Positions 1-12,440 are shown, counted from the first letter of the stretch. The stretch: DNA of 64,000 bases from Liolophura sinensis (GCF_032854445.1 NC_088299.1:5123001-5187000), one strand, 5' to 3'. Numbers and translations: made by a program. The notes: generated by a model from the letters alone, not told the origin.

Positions 1-353
1 GGTGGTTTATTCCCAAGGGTGATATTATTGGCGAAGCCTACACTTACACTGTAAGTGTTGCCTTCTAATATGACGTAAGAGAGCTCGGTCGATCACTTAG
101 CAACGCCAAGTTTTATTAACAAGAAATAAACAGCTCTGGATAGCAGATTTAACAACTTACATGTATAACGCTCTGTCCAAGCAAAATCACACACAAGAGC
201 TGACAACTACTTCTTACAACTAATAAGATTACAATGGCATCAGGAATCTTTGGAATTTCCTGTCCAAGAATGGTACTGAACTCAAGTCTTGGAACGACGG
301 TTTGATCCCACTACTTTGAATCACTCGGCTACGACCCGTTCCTCATCCCGATA

Positions 354-565
354 GAATGAATACATGAGGGATTACGGCTTAACGCCATATGGTCTATTTT
401 CCAGTCATATCGTGGCGAGAACACGTTTAAAACAGGATCCAGTAAATGGTTTCCGATAAAATGAAAACACCAAAAATAAAACAAAAGTAGACGAAAATGT
501 TTAAAAACAGTTAAAAGAACAAAACCTTAGTTAAAACTCGAAAACCATAACATTTTTAGAATATA
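354..565 (-). mobile_element. LINE 3' end fragment (5'-truncated copy)
   Basis: The segment matches the 3' untranslated end of the LINE at 48056-48260. Both have a GAATGAAT-type simple repeat, then a CAGTCATATCGTGGCGAGAAC-like core, then an A-rich stretch with AAACAAAAnnAGA-like runs and a 'gttaaaac' block in the same order. Orientation is the same as the LINE at 48-53 kb, so the element reads on the minus strand. Only about 200 bp of 3' end remains, as expected for incomplete reverse transcription. The left edge is the simple-repeat tail; the right edge is approximate. Confidence 0.6.
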
Positions 566-599
566 TAATCTTCATTGATGCCTCTTGGACACAATGCTC

Positions 600-1130
600 T
601 GCGCTGGTGATGACATTTGGGGGTAATCATTATAGGTTATTGTTAGCGAGACAGTCAGACCTAACATCTAAACGTGCTCGAGTTGTGTCATCCAGCTAGG
701 CAAACAGTGGTTAGGCAAGGATAACGCCATAAGGTCAATAACACTGATTGGCATGTAGCCATTGCCACAATGACCAGTCTTCGCTTTCAATAACGTCATG
801 ATGTTTGCGACTGGAAGTTCTTCGCGATGTTACGTTTAATGGGAAACCGTCCTGGGCGAAAGCGGTAATATTTGGTCTGGTTGTTTCAGGACAGATCCCC
901 TCAATCGGGGCTTCTGTTCCAATACCCCGGCGGTGATGTTGGTGGTAATGACCCCAGCGACGACCGGAACAATGTGCCCATCGCCGTCACACAAACTAGA
1001 TTCTCTTTGACTAAGGCGACCGCCAGATCGGTTTGCCTGAATTACCTTTCGACTACTTTGACTGACCTAATACAATTACATGGAACGCCAGACACAGCTC
1101 GTGGGCTTAAGGTCAAGCACTGTCTATTCT
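600..1130. other. Best-conserved block of set 1 unit, copy A
   Basis: This stretch is the most similar across the three copies (compare 5830-6360 and 11440-11960). On the minus strand copies B and C keep a shared open frame, but copy A differs by one inserted base near 941 and a further shift near 770, so the frame is broken here. On the plus strand A has an 86-codon frame (872-1132) that B and C do not keep. A polypyrimidine-CAG sequence (tctggttgtttcag) just before 890 is identical in all copies. Function unknown; it may be an old exon or a conserved non-coding block. Confidence 0.35.
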
Positions 1131-1500
1131 GACCCTCTCTAAGACCTAATATAGGGATCAAGTGGAAGCAGTGTCTCACTCGGAATAAAAGGGAGCAGAA
1201 CGTGCCTTGATGGAACCGGCTTCTGTGACATCCGCGGCGCATTCTTCTATCTGCTTGTTTATTTTTTTGTATATATCTGGCAGTTGTGCTCAAGAAATTT
1301 TCACTTATTCGACTGTGGTCTGGTTTATTGGTTGGGGAAAACGGACTGTTTGGAATAAACCACGTACCTTTTCTGTAATTTTTAAATACTTCTCAACCTT
1401 CACCGCTTGTTGATTAAATATTGATAGAGAGTAGTGCATGACAAGAACATATGCATAAAATAAGAGGTGATACCTGCAAAACAAAAGCAGCCCTCAGGTG

Positions 1501-1565
1501 CTGGAATGAATGAGTGAATGATTATGGTTTTACGCCTGCAATATGTCAGCCATATCGTAGCGAGC
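1501..1565 (-). mobile_element. Very short LINE/SINE 3' end insertion with target duplication
   Basis: A 65-bp insertion carries the GAATGAATGAGTGAATG tail and the 'cagccatatcgtagcgag' core seen at the LINE 3' end (48060-48120). It is flanked by CAGGTG at 1495-1500 and 1566-1571. The corresponding sites in copies B (around 6700) and C (around 12613) read straight through 'cctcaggtgtcag' or 'ctcaggtatcaac', so they are empty sites. This supports a genuine retrotransposition event rather than chance similarity. Confidence 0.65.
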
Positions 1566-2003
1566 CAGGTGTCAGCGGTGCCAGAATTGTGGTTATATGT
1601 GTTTGATATTGCAGTTGGGAAATCCCATTCAACTGTGGAATTTCCAGAAAAATCAAATTAAAATTTTTTTCTGTGGTTCTTTAGTAACACTTGCTCGTAA
1701 AAGCTGTGAAATGTAAATATGAAAGGTAGACTTTAAAGCAGTACTCTTTATGAAGCACAGCACCCCGGCCTAAGTGGAAGGGGATTACATTTAACATTGA
1801 AACAGAGGTTTAGGTATCGTACACGGTCTGCCATTGTATATTAATAATAAAACGTGTTAAACTGATTTTAAAATACACACAAAAAACGAAAAATAACACT
1901 AAAAATGACACTTTAAAGGGTCTCGTGTTTTTGCAACAATGAGAGCAATCCATAGTTAATAATTCATACTAAACTAAAGCGAATCATTAGTGTAGAGTTT
2001 CCT

Positions 2004-2103
2004 TTATTTATTTATTTATTTGATTGATGTTTTACGCCGTACTTAAGAATATTTCACTTATACGAGCATTATGGTGGGAGGAAACCGGGCAGATCACGGG
2101 GGT
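2004..2103 (-). mobile_element. SINE-1 3' part (tRNA-derived SINE fragment)
   Basis: A TTTATTTATTTATTTGATTG tail is followed by 'gttttacgccgtacttaagaatatttcacttatacgagc' and a 'cattatggtgggaggaaaccgggcag' block. This is the reverse complement of the 3' half of the complete SINE at 30253-30522. The tRNA-like head is missing. The remaining 2104-3140 is unit sequence with one short tandem repeat. Confidence 0.75.
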
Positions 2104-2818
2104 TTCTTTTAGATATGCAGCGAAGAAATATCTGCACACACATTTAGAGCTCAGGGTGTTTGTACTGCATTTTGTCTGTAAAGCAGGACAAAGATCTACC
2201 TATATAGTGCGGATCATAAGCAGCCCATAGGCAGATGTTGGCACCATCTGGATCGCATCTTACACGGATCTTGATCAGCCAGTAGACGTGGTCTCGTTCA
2301 GATCGTTTTACGGCACTTTACCCTTTGTCTTCACGCTAGCCAAAAATGTGTCTTCAGTTTGCTTGCCTTGTAAAGCCGGCGTGATGACGAGAAAAGTATT
2401 AGTAAATAGTCTGTCATTCGCCAAACTTTCTCCCATTCAAGCCAGCCTCTCATTCTACGTTTTGCTTTCTCGTTTCTCAATTCAAGTGTCAGTGTGAGTT
2501 ATAAAATAATAAAAAAGTTATTATGTATAAGTTCTGTTATAACTATACACTATATTTAGCACTTACCTTGACTTCCTCAGAAAACTTTGCGTTGAAGGTA
2601 ACCGTGTATTGTACATGAAGGTTATGGTTTTGCATTTACCAAATAATTGCGTAAACAGCCTGAACCCGATCTGCGAATTAGTAACCACGCTGGGAAAAAG
2701 ACTGTTTGTGAATATTTTCTTTAATTCCAGAGAACACAGAGGGTTGGTGGCATTTGTTATAAGTTAGATGAGTTTATGTGTGAGTGTTAGTGTATGTTGT
2801 AAACGGGTCACGGATGAT

Positions 2819-2906
2819 GCTACGCACATCATATGCGGATCCTACGCCCATCATATGCGGATCCTACGCCCACCATACGCGAATGGTACACCCATCTTGG
2901 CTGTAT
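2819..2906. repeat. 22-bp tandem repeat, about 4 copies
   Basis: The unit CCTACGCCCATCATATGCGG plus AT repeats at 2819, 2841 and 2863 with few changes, and a degenerate fourth copy begins at 2885. Because 22 is not a multiple of 3, all three plus frames stay open across it, giving overlapping spurious ORFs. Confidence 0.8.
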
Positions 2907-5900
2907 GTTTGTGGATTTCACGCCCTTCCTACGTGGATGCTCCGACCCACATCCGTGTCAGATATATCGTTTGGATGGAGCAGCACTTTACCCACTGGGA
3001 ACAGTTAGGTTTTTGGTGACTAGACGCAACTCTGGGCACTTTGAGCAGCCGGTCTGACACTGGAGCCAGTTAATTTCATCTATAATGCACCCTGGTAATG
3101 CATATTGTACCAGGGTTATGGGAATAGGGAAAGTATGATCAGAGCTAGTAAAATTTTGAGATGAAGCCGTCAGATTTGGTCATGGTTCGATCGTGATATT
3201 TGCACTGCCGAGACGTTAAAATGCAAATGTCATTAGGCTGTCCACAAAATGCTACCTGGTCACTTGCATCTCACACACTCTCACGAGATTAGGGTCATAT
3301 TCTAAGGTTAGGTATGCATTAGAGAATTCAATAATCCCACAATGATATTGAGTGTGTTAGCGCTGATTGACGATATTGCACAAAACGTACATGTACAGCA
3401 AAGACATTCCCCAGATATCTGAGCCCAGACTTGGGTGATTGATTGAGAATGCTAGACCTCCCAGGAGGACTGCCGCAATAAAGAGCGTGATATTTTAGAG
3501 GGAATGAATATGTTCTGGGAACAACTTTAGAATGCCGCACCGTAGTTAAGATCTCATCCAGATTAATCAATAATCGGTATTCCTACTCAGGAGAGAACAC
3601 GTGATCGTATCTACTTGAGGTTTCTCGGGTAAACAGTGTCAAAAACTTTGTTTTTCTCTAATCCATTTTCTTCCCTCTCGATCACAAGCTACATAGTATA
3701 AGTTTTTATGTGAAGCTCAAAAATGGAAAAGAGTAATAATTTTGAGCTGGAAAACCAGTTTAACTAATCGATAAATCTATCCATTCGATTCCGTTTGAGG
3801 CTCTCGTAACTCTGATTCGCTATCAGAGAAACTGCATTTCAGGTCAAACCAGCGAAAACCAGCTCATTTATCATATGAAGATTAAAGAGGCTATATGCGA
3901 ACAATTTTTGACAAATAAATCCAATCAGATTTTTGTTATTATTTTAGAACAGCCTGAGTAACTAACTTTTTACAAAACAACCATCTGCACCTGTGCATGG
4001 TCTGGCTACAGTATTTTCTGAGCAAGTTCCTTACACTGGTCATGTGGTCCCAAGCCAAATGCAGGAGCCAGTTTTTGAAAACATCTAGTTCATTTATTTA
4101 TTCATTTGGCAATTCGCGGAGGTGTTTAACTAGACATTTTATAGGGATTAGGAAACATAATTTCATATTGTTTACATTCATACTGCAACAACAAACGTTC
4201 AACTATCGTATTGTGGTGAGATTCAGCTGTGGTGTCTTATAAAGGAAAATAAGACGAAGTTTAATATATTAACAACGCTGAAACGTTAATAAAAAGCATT
4301 CTAGGTCAATTAAACCGCATGTTTGAAATCCGAAACACAACCATTTCCCTGCCTCACAGAAAGAAACAAATAATGCTGATAACTCACACACATTTAAAAT
4401 TACTGTTCCTCGTTTACATAACTCCAACATGACCCCTACAAATATCCCCACTCTCCTTTCCTTAATTCGAAATGGTTTAATGCAAAGCTCCATTTAATCT
4501 GTTGGCAGTTTTGAAGTATTGACGCGAAATGCTTTTGGAAACAATATTTTTTAGAAAGGTCACCCTCAGTTTTCTAAGAATATGTCATAACTGACAAGCG
4601 TGCCGTCAACTCCACTTAATTCAAGCCAGTTATTCGATTTCCAGGGCTGTCTCCGATATATCTTCGAGAAAATAATTTTGAACTATTAAAGTCATAGTTA
4701 ATCCTATAAAGGACAGTTCCAATCCTAAAAATCACTTGATCCACGCAATTTATCCTCATGTCATTATCTATTAAAAACTTGTGAAAAGACAATCATTAGT
4801 TTCTGTACTCTGAGGTCATTGCGTTTTCATCTGGAACAGAGATGATAGTACGTGTTAAGTAGCATCACATTAAATATATAACACCATCCTGCGAATTTGA
4901 TGTCGTAAAAATATGCCTTCCTGACTATAAAAACAATGTGGGAGAACATACAAGAAGATGCTACTTGCAAATCGCGTGTAATAAGCCAGACGAGCTTGCA
5001 CAAGTCAGCGGGCACGTTTACAAGGTATGTCGTAAGTCCCATTTCAGGTAACATTTTTCGTAAAAAATGTTGTCTGGGTTATGTTCCATAAGACGACGTC
5101 ACCTACGAGAAGAATTAATTGACAAATATTTTTTAAAGTGGCCCAAATATTTGAGTGAAATCCTTTTGGTGCAAAATTTTGCGCACAGTAAAGGTAACAT
5201 GGTGGAAGGTTACATGATAATTGTAGCTCACTCTGATTTTGAGATATTATTAAAAATTGTGGACTGGTTCTCCGTATAAAAATACGCCGTAAATTCGCAC
5301 TTAATATATATTTTTTTGTTTGTTGCCTGAATTGCGCGCGTGTTGAACTCCGAGCTATATAGTGCCCGTAAATGGTCAGGAAATACGTCAATAACTATTG
5401 CAACAACTGTTGTAATCATTTTAAAGCACTGCGCTCGAAACAGTATGCCCCAGGCTATAAGATATATTTGTTTACACTAATGTTTTAGTTGTCCTTGTAA
5501 AGACCCCCGTTCGTTTCAGTTCTGGACACAAAATGATTATTTTGAAGATTCAATGACAGCCCGATTGTTCTGTATATATTCCCTTCAGTGAAGATGCGAG
5601 GTAGCAGTGGACTCCATGCAACATGAATGGCATTGAACCCACGTGTCCGGTAAACCAGAATTTGAAAGGCAAACCCTTTTGTACTACTCGACCACAATCC
5701 ACTGATCATCTTGATAAGTAAAATTTGTGTTTGAGAAGCCATATGTTGACAACTAAATAGTGATTAGAATCCACAACAGCTTAATGATGCTTTATATACT
5801 CAATGATATGTGCTCTTGGTGAGATTTCGGGGTAATCATTGCAAGTTATCGTTTCCTGCAGCGAGACAGTCAAACGTAACATGGAAACGTGATCCGGTGG

Positions 5901-5915
5901 TGTCCTCTGGTTAGG

Positions 5916-6239
5916 TCACCCGCGGCTAGACACGGATAACACGACAAGGTCAATGACACCGACTGGCATGTAGCCAATGCCACAATGACCTTCTTGGCCT
6001 TTAATAACGTTATCATGTTTGCGACTGGAAGTCCTTTGCGATGTTACATTTATTGGGAAACCGTCCCGGGCGAAAGCGGTAATGTTTGCTCTGGTTGTTT
6101 CAGGACAGATCCTTTCACTCGGGGCTTCCGTCCCAGTGCCTCGGCGGTGATGGGGTGGTAATGACCTCTGTGATGACCAGAACAATGTGCTCTTTACCGT
6201 CATATAAACTAGATTCTCTTTGATTAAGGCGGCTGCCAA
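5916..6239 (-). CDS. Unidentified 107-codon open frame, copy B of conserved block
   Basis: I do not recognise a family. The frame matches the 11451-11822 frame of copy C over about 100 residues, sharing short strings such as TLFWSS, SLPPHHRRG, ICPETTRAN, DGFP, GHCG and YMPVGVIDLV. There is no signal peptide or membrane segment. There is a stop just upstream in all copies, located at a GAAAG|GTAATT sequence that could be a splice donor of an upstream exon. Copy A carries a frameshift. Shared descent of two copies can keep a frame open by chance, so coding status is unresolved. Confidence 0.2.
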   Translation of the reverse strand: MAAALIKENLVYMTVKSTLFWSSQRSLPPHHRRGTGTEAPSERICPETTRANITAFARDGFPINVTSQRTSSRKHDNVIKGQEGHCGIGYMPVGVIDLVVLSVSSRG

Positions 6240-9200
6240 ATCGGTTTGTCTGAATTACCTCTCGACTACTTTGACTGACCTAATACAATTACGCAGAGCT
6301 CCAGACACAGCTCGTGGGCTTCAGGTCAAGCACTGGAACACGCTCTATTCTGACCTTCTTAAGTACACGCTTAGGACTAACACATGGATCAACTGGACGC
6401 TCACTTGGAATAAAAGACAAAATGAATCTTGCCTACGAGTATTTGGCAACTTTGACAGGAGCAACCATCCATCTACCAATGCAGAAGTTTTAAGGAGGTT
6501 TTTCACTCGTTCTACCGTTTTGGGTTGAAGAAAACAGACAGTTCGGAATAAACTATGGAACGTTGGTATTTTAATCCACATTATTGTTAAATCCTTAATA
6601 ACCTTTGCCACCTGCAGTTGAAACAATTAGAGAAACTCACCCATGAAAAAGATGTATGCACAAAATAAGGGTTGATTTATGGGAAACAACGCAAACCTCA
6701 GGTGTCAGTGGTGTGAGGCGTATAGTTTTGTATGTTCGATATTACAGACAGTAAATTCCATTTTGTGATGTTCCCAGTTCAATTAAAATGCAGGTTTTCT
6801 CGGTCGATCTTTAATTACCCTTGTTTGCAAAAGGTACGAAAGATAAGTACGAAAAACAGTACTCTTTATAAAGCATATAATCTCGGCCAGAGTGGACGCC
6901 TGAACAATTAACTTAATCATACGCATTCAGTCGCTTTGTATCAATAATAAAATGGGTTGCATTGATTACAAAAAGTAACCAAAACAATCAGAAGAAATCA
7001 AAACAAGCTGAAGTTTCATAGGATAGCGTTTTTGCAGTAATCACCAGAACAACAGCATTACCAGATATTTGCACACACAGTCAGAGATCTGGGTATTTGT
7101 CCTATACCTTGTAAGTAAAGCCGGGTGTAGGCTAGCCGTCTTGCGAGGGAGCATCGGGGTTTTGGGTGACTGGAAGCAATTTGGGGCATACAATTAGACG
7201 GTGGTTTTAGTCGTGAAACCATGCACCTCAAGAAGCGAAATTGATTACATAACTGTGACTGACAGCTGCTGACACATTCGTAAGACAACTTCTTTTTTCA
7301 GTTCTGCTTTTCTCTTCTAATCCTGTTATATGACAAGCGTGCGTGTTAAAGGTAAAACATCGGTAAAGCCAATCTACACCCGTATTAGCAATGTATAAAG
7401 CAAAAATATAAAAAGAGTAGCATACTCCGGTAAAGCTGAAATATATTTGTAGACACGGTAGAGTGGGGAAAACTGTTGCATCACAAATGGAAATTTCTGA
7501 AAAATTATTGAGCACGACATGGAACACGAATCAAACAAATAAATATACGGCTTTCAGCTGTAGAATTCCACTACATATTTAAGATAGCATGGCAAGTTAT
7601 TGATAGACAATAACACCAGGGTTCACGTGTGATTTTGATATATCTGTCACGTGCTATCTAGGTAACATTCATTTAACGCAATTTGACCGACGGACCTGTC
7701 TTAACACACACAAAAATATGTTTCAAAAGAAACATCAGGATTCCTCAAAAAGTTACGTGTTTACGTGTATAGATTTTGTTAAATCGCTGTACTATGACGA
7801 CTGTTTTAACGACTGGCAGAAATACATATTTTAAGCTTGCCAAGAGGATACAAGTTTATGTTGTACATATGAAGACAAACGTTAACCAAGGCGAAACTTT
7901 CTCAGGGTAGAGAAATCCATACCTGAAAGTTTCAGTAAAAATATGTTTCTTGATAACGTCGATCTTCATACTGCAAATATATGCAATGTCTCATTTCAGC
8001 CAAAAATGACGTTTTTGATGGAGGCTGCATGTTTGGCGGGTTACTATTAAGCACCGATCCCGACAAAGTTTTAATCTGCTGATCAGAAAATTCATAGATT
8101 TGTAATTGGATTTTGAAATTTGCATTTTCGTATCGAACTTCTCTAGAGCCGATCACCGCCTTACCGTAGCAGGTCTTTTAAATATGGCATTCGTCTAATT
8201 TGTACCGTATTTTAAAAAATCTCACGCGTGTGGTGCCATGAGATTTGGATCATATTTCGTCTTAACTTTGGGAGAAAGCGTGAGATTACATCAAGATTTC
8301 ATTCGTAATATTTCATTCAGCACAAAACGTGTAACTGCACTACCTCCGCGTTTTCAGATAAATGTCATCCGCATGTCCACAAAATGTCCCCTTGTCACTC
8401 GCATCTCGAATTTTCTCACGATATTAGAGTACTATTTAAGGTTAGGTATGTATTAGAGATCTCAATAATCGAACAGTCGACATTAAGTGCGTTTGCGCTG
8501 ATTGACCCCATTGCGCAAAAGCTCGATGCACAGCAAAAAGATTCGACAGATATTTGAGCCAAGACTATTGGAGAGAAGATTGAGGATGCTAGACCAACGA
8601 GGAGGACTCCCGAAATAAACAGCGTGATGTTTTAGGGTGAGTATCGATATATTCCCGGAAGAGCTTTAGAACGCTGCACGTGGTTAACATGTGATCTAGG
8701 TCTCGTGGGTTTCAGAAAATATCGATATTCCTATTTTAGGAAGAACATCTACTCATTTCCGTTTGCCTATTCTTCTGCGTTTGCAATGCTCATCAAAAGT
8801 GTGTTTGAGAGTTATTGAAATTTTGATTCGAAATCGAAACAACTGCTTTTTACGTCAAGACAACCTAATTTATGTATATAAGTATCATAGAGGCGACACC
8901 AAAAGTCTTGTGCAAATAAGTCGATGAGTGTAAATTCAATCAAATTTAAAGAGCGGCTCGCAATATAACTTTCTCAATCTATGTAGTCACTTTAAAACAA
9001 TGAATAGTACAATAATTTAAAACCAATAATTTGAACTTTACTTTGTGAATACAGCGAATTTTTAACCATTAGCCAGTACAGATTTTTTGACAAAGATCTC
9101 CGGTATAGCCTCTTCAATTTAAAGCTCAAGTCATTTTCCAGCACATTAAATAAAACAGAAGTCTACACCTTTTCAAAAAGATATTTTCATTCAAGTCATA

Positions 9201-9642
9201 TACCAGTAGCTTACTCATTTAGAAATGGGCAGATTATGTAGAAGGCGGTGAATCGCACAAAGTAATATGCACGCGATGTATGGAACCAGACACCTGGCAA
9301 CCCCTAGCGCCTGTTCATGGTCTGGCTACAAGAATTCCTGAGCAAGTTACTTACCACGGTCAACTGGTCCCCATGGATAATTGGGAGCTAGTTTTGAAAA
9401 TAAACTATCCATATATTTATTTCTGACAACGCGCGAAGCACATTAGTTGGACATTTGATGGGTATTACGAAAGGTATGCTACAAAATTTCCGCATTCACT
9501 CTGGGACGGTCAAAGATCAACTATCACATTGTGGTCAGACTCAGCTGTGGTGTTTGAAGAGGAAAATCAATTGTAATTGTGATATTCCAATTACCCTAAA
9601 GCATTAATCAAAAGTACCCAAGATTAATAAAACCACGGTACT

Positions 9643-9777
9643 CTTTCACAAAACTTTTTCAAGCAATTTTTCGTAACTTTCCTCCCAAATGACGTCTCTT
9701 GATGGTACTATTAACCTAAACTAGGTCTTTTACGAAGAAAAGTTTTGAGAAACACGACTTACGAAGTTTTGTGAAAG
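9643..9777. mobile_element. MITE-like element with 14-bp perfect terminal inverted repeats
   Basis: The segment begins CTTTCACAAAACTT and ends AAGTTTTGTGAAAG, a perfect 14-bp inverted pair. The 3' side continues inward as 'gacttacg'. The interior of about 107 bp contains a 'AAATGACGTC' motif and no ORF. Copies A and C of the surrounding unit lack it at the equivalent place (near 4315 and 23125), so it is an insertion private to copy B. A related element lies at 25108-25229. The target duplication is unclear. Confidence 0.65.
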
Positions 9778-11450
9778 TGGTCACACATGTCTTAAATGTG
9801 GTAAATAATCATGTCCCACAAAAAGAAAAATACATTTGATTTCTAGAGGTTAAGCGAGATCGCAATGCTTTATGCATACCTTTTCATTGCATACATTTAT
9901 ATTTGAATCTATTCAAACATTGGCTTCAATTCCGACATTCGCATACTTCTAGTAAAGCGTGACATGTCGTTCGAAGTTGATAGTCACAAAGCCATTTACA
10001 AAAGAATCCAAAAGATTTTCGCAAGGGACTGTGTGACACATACAGACAGTAAACAAAGGTGGAAACTTTGCTGGTGTTTTTCCCATGTTGACTGTATACC
10101 TCTGAAAAATAATGCTTCTGATGGCAATGAGGTTGGAACAAGTAACTAAGCACCGGTGTACTTATAAAAGTCGATCATTTATCAATTCTGCAGAAACATC
10201 GAGAATCTTTCTAGTTAGTTTGTCGTTTGTTTACATGTTAATTCAATTTTCGTTCTTTATATACCATATCCAAATCCCCATATGTAAAATTATGTATGCA
10301 CTTAAGTAGAAAAAAAAGCGTTACGCATTACTGACAGGTCATATCTCATTTAATGTTACTGTACTCCATTTCCATAACACCTGCTCAGCCTCCTTTTCCC
10401 AGTACGAAACGCTTTATTGGGAAACTTCATTCAATCTTCTCTAGGCAGATTTGATATTTTGAAATACTGACTCGAAATGATTTAAAAGCAATATTTTTTA
10501 GAAAGGTCCTCCTCAGTTTCCTGCAAACATGGCATGTTCATAGCTGCCGGTCGGCCCCGTATCCGTCATTCTTTGTTGGATTATTCAACTTCCGAGATTG
10601 TCTCGAATACTTTCGCCAAACTAATTTCAAACCATCAAAGTCAGTCATCTATATAGTCGTCTTGTTGAATCACTGAATCTAAACTGCAAAAGGCAATTTC
10701 ATTCCTACAAATCTTTTGATCCAAGCAATTTAGACTCTGGTCTTTGTTTATTAACAACTTGCAAAAAGAGAATGCCATCATTAATTTTGCAATAGGCTCT
10801 TTCCGTTCTCATCAGAAGTGGGGATTGGAATTCATGTCAGCTATGTCCACATTTAACATCATAAAAGCATCCTGCTAATTTGAACTCGTAAAAATACTTT
10901 CCTGTGTGGAAAATGTCATGATGCTCACGCTTATTTGTTTGAAGATGCTACTGGCGTGGCGCATGTAAACATCTATTGTGTGACATTCACTAAGGTTAAC
11001 TGGTACACCAAAGTCTTTCTCGCTGCCCAGATTTAATGCAAGCTCGTTAAACCTCCATAATGTAATGGATGAAAACCAGAGCATCGTACTAGACGGGTAA
11101 CGAGATTGATTTAAAAACAAAGATGACGATTAGTACGCTCTTACATGGAGGTCTGACGGTTGCTTATTGTGGTTACAGCTCCGAGAACAATGGTAGCAGC
11201 AGATTCTTGAGAATTCCATGCCAAAGAATGACAATGGAAGCACGACTCCGGTAAACCACAATTTGAAAGGCAAACACTTTTTTGCCACTCGGCCACAAAC
11301 TACCCCTCATCTTGATAGGTAAACTTTCTTTTTCAGAAGTCATATTTTGACAACAAATTTGTGATTAGATATTGACAACGGTATAATGATGTCTTATAGA
11401 CCATGCTCTGCGCTGGTGATGACATTTCGGGTTATTTAATGACATAATCA

Positions 11451-11822
11451 TTATAGGTTATCGCTTCCTAACATGTAAGCCTCCTCAGGTTGTGTCATCC
11501 AGCTAGGTAAACCGTGGCTAGGCAAGGATAACGGGACAAGGTCAATCACGCCGACTGGCATGTAGTCATCGCCACAATGACCTATCTTGGCTTTCAATAA
11601 CGTTACCATGTTTACGACTGAAAGTCCTACTGGCTTTGATACGTTTAATGGGAAACCGTCCTGGGCGTACGAGATAAAGTTTGCTCTGGTTGTTTCAGGA
11701 CAGATCCCTTTACCCGGGTCTTGTGTTCCAATACCCCGGCGGTGATGGGGTGGTAATGACCCCAGTGACGACCAGAACAATGTGCTTATCACCGCCACAC
11801 AAACTAGATTTGCTTTTACCAA
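11451..11822 (-). CDS. Unidentified 123-codon open frame, copy C of conserved block
   Basis: This is the counterpart of the copy B frame. It is open for 123 codons on the minus strand and starts with ATG at 11822. It shares SLPPHHRRG, ICPETTRAN, DGFPLNV and YMPVGVIDLV with the B frame. It resembles no protein I know. In copy A the same stretch is frameshifted, which argues against current function in A. It may be a relic exon of a duplicated gene or simply a conserved repeat. Confidence that it is coding is low. Confidence 0.2.
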   Translation of the reverse strand: MVKANLVCVAVISTLFWSSLGSLPPHHRRGIGTQDPGKGICPETTRANFISYAQDGFPLNVSKPVGLSVVNMVTLLKAKIGHCGDDYMPVGVIDLVPLSLPSHGLPSWMTQPEEAYMLGSDNL

Positions 11823-12146
11823 AGCGGCTACCGGATCGGTTTGTGTGAATTACCTTTCGACCACTTTGACTGACCTAATACTATTACGAGGAGCCCAGAC
11901 GCTGCTCGCGGGCTTTAGATCAAGCACTGCCACACGCTCTATTCTGAGCTTAACTATACTCTTAGGACTATGGATCAACTGGGAGCTGTGGCTCCCTTCG
12001 CATGAAAAATAGAATGGATCCTGGCTGGGTAGAATCGGCAGCTCTGGCAGCCGCAATTCATTCGTTTACCAAAGCGAAGGCGATTATTTATTGGTTTGTG
12101 TATTTAATTATTTGTGCTCAAGATGTTTTTACTCATTCGACGGTGT

Positions 12147-12440
12147 GGGGGGTAGGGATAGCGGTTCTGTGTTCAAGGTGGGTAGCCTTCCAGCGCGACA
12201 CAGTGAACCAGGAGCCTCTCATCAATGCACTCGTTGTGCGATCAAGTCCAGCTCACACTGGTTTCCATTCCTGCCGTGGTAAGGTCTTCCAGCAACCTGC
12301 GGATGATCGTGGGTATTCACAGGGGCTGTACCCGGCTTCCTCCCACCACCTCCCACCACCATACTGCCTGCCGTCGTTTAAGTGAAATATTCTTGAGTAC
12401 GGCGTAAAACAGAAATATGAATCAAACAAAAGAAATAAAT
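12147..12440 (+). mobile_element. SINE-1, full length, with 13-bp target duplication
   Basis: The 294-bp element is flanked by perfect CATTCGACGGTGT duplications at 12134-12146 and 12441-12453. The head is a degraded tRNA-like region with a box-B-like 'gatcaagtcc'. The central domain contains 'agcaacctgcggatgatcgtggg', and the 3' domain 'taagtgaaatattcttgagtacggcgtaaaac' ends in an A-rich AAATAAAT tail. It is alignable throughout with 30253-30522. Copy A of the surrounding unit (near 1305) is an empty site. Confidence 0.85.

Larger units (their letters stand above)
1..5790. repeat. Segmental duplication set 1, copy A
   Basis: This is the first of three diverged copies of a roughly 5 kb unit. 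Bases 1 to about 350 appear to be the tail of a preceding copy: 210-330 resembles 5570-5700 and 11180-11290. The unit proper starts near 575 with a stretch resembling 5790 and 11400. Collinear anchors are 800-1090 with 6020-6320 and 11640-11930; 1680-1960 with 6830-7050 and 19240-19530; 3150-3540 with 8245-8690 and 19990-20720; 3990-4250 with 9310-9570 and 22795-23060; and 4540-4600 with 10490-10550 and 23860-23930. Identity ranges from about 60 to 90 percent by eye. No host gene is recognised. It contains two LINE 3' fragments and one SINE fragment. Confidence 0.75.
5790..11390. repeat. Segmental duplication set 1, copy B
   Basis: This is the second copy of the unit, collinear with copy A and with copy C. 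It has the fewest insertions and is therefore the best reference for the ancestral unit. It lacks the LINE 3' tag present in A at 1501-1565, and lacks the SINE and Harbinger present in C. Its own private insertion is the small inverted-terminal-repeat element at 9643-9777. No coding gene is recognised apart from the unresolved open frame at 5916-6239 on the minus strand. Confidence 0.75.

Noticed and set aside
2768-3057. Three overlapping plus-strand ORFs with similar peptides
   Set aside because: A 22-bp tandem repeat makes all frames read similar peptides; no gene structure surrounds them.
12002-12407. Overlapping plus-strand ORFs of 60-127 codons
   Set aside because: They run through the SINE-1 insertion at 12147-12440 and are not present in copies A or B.
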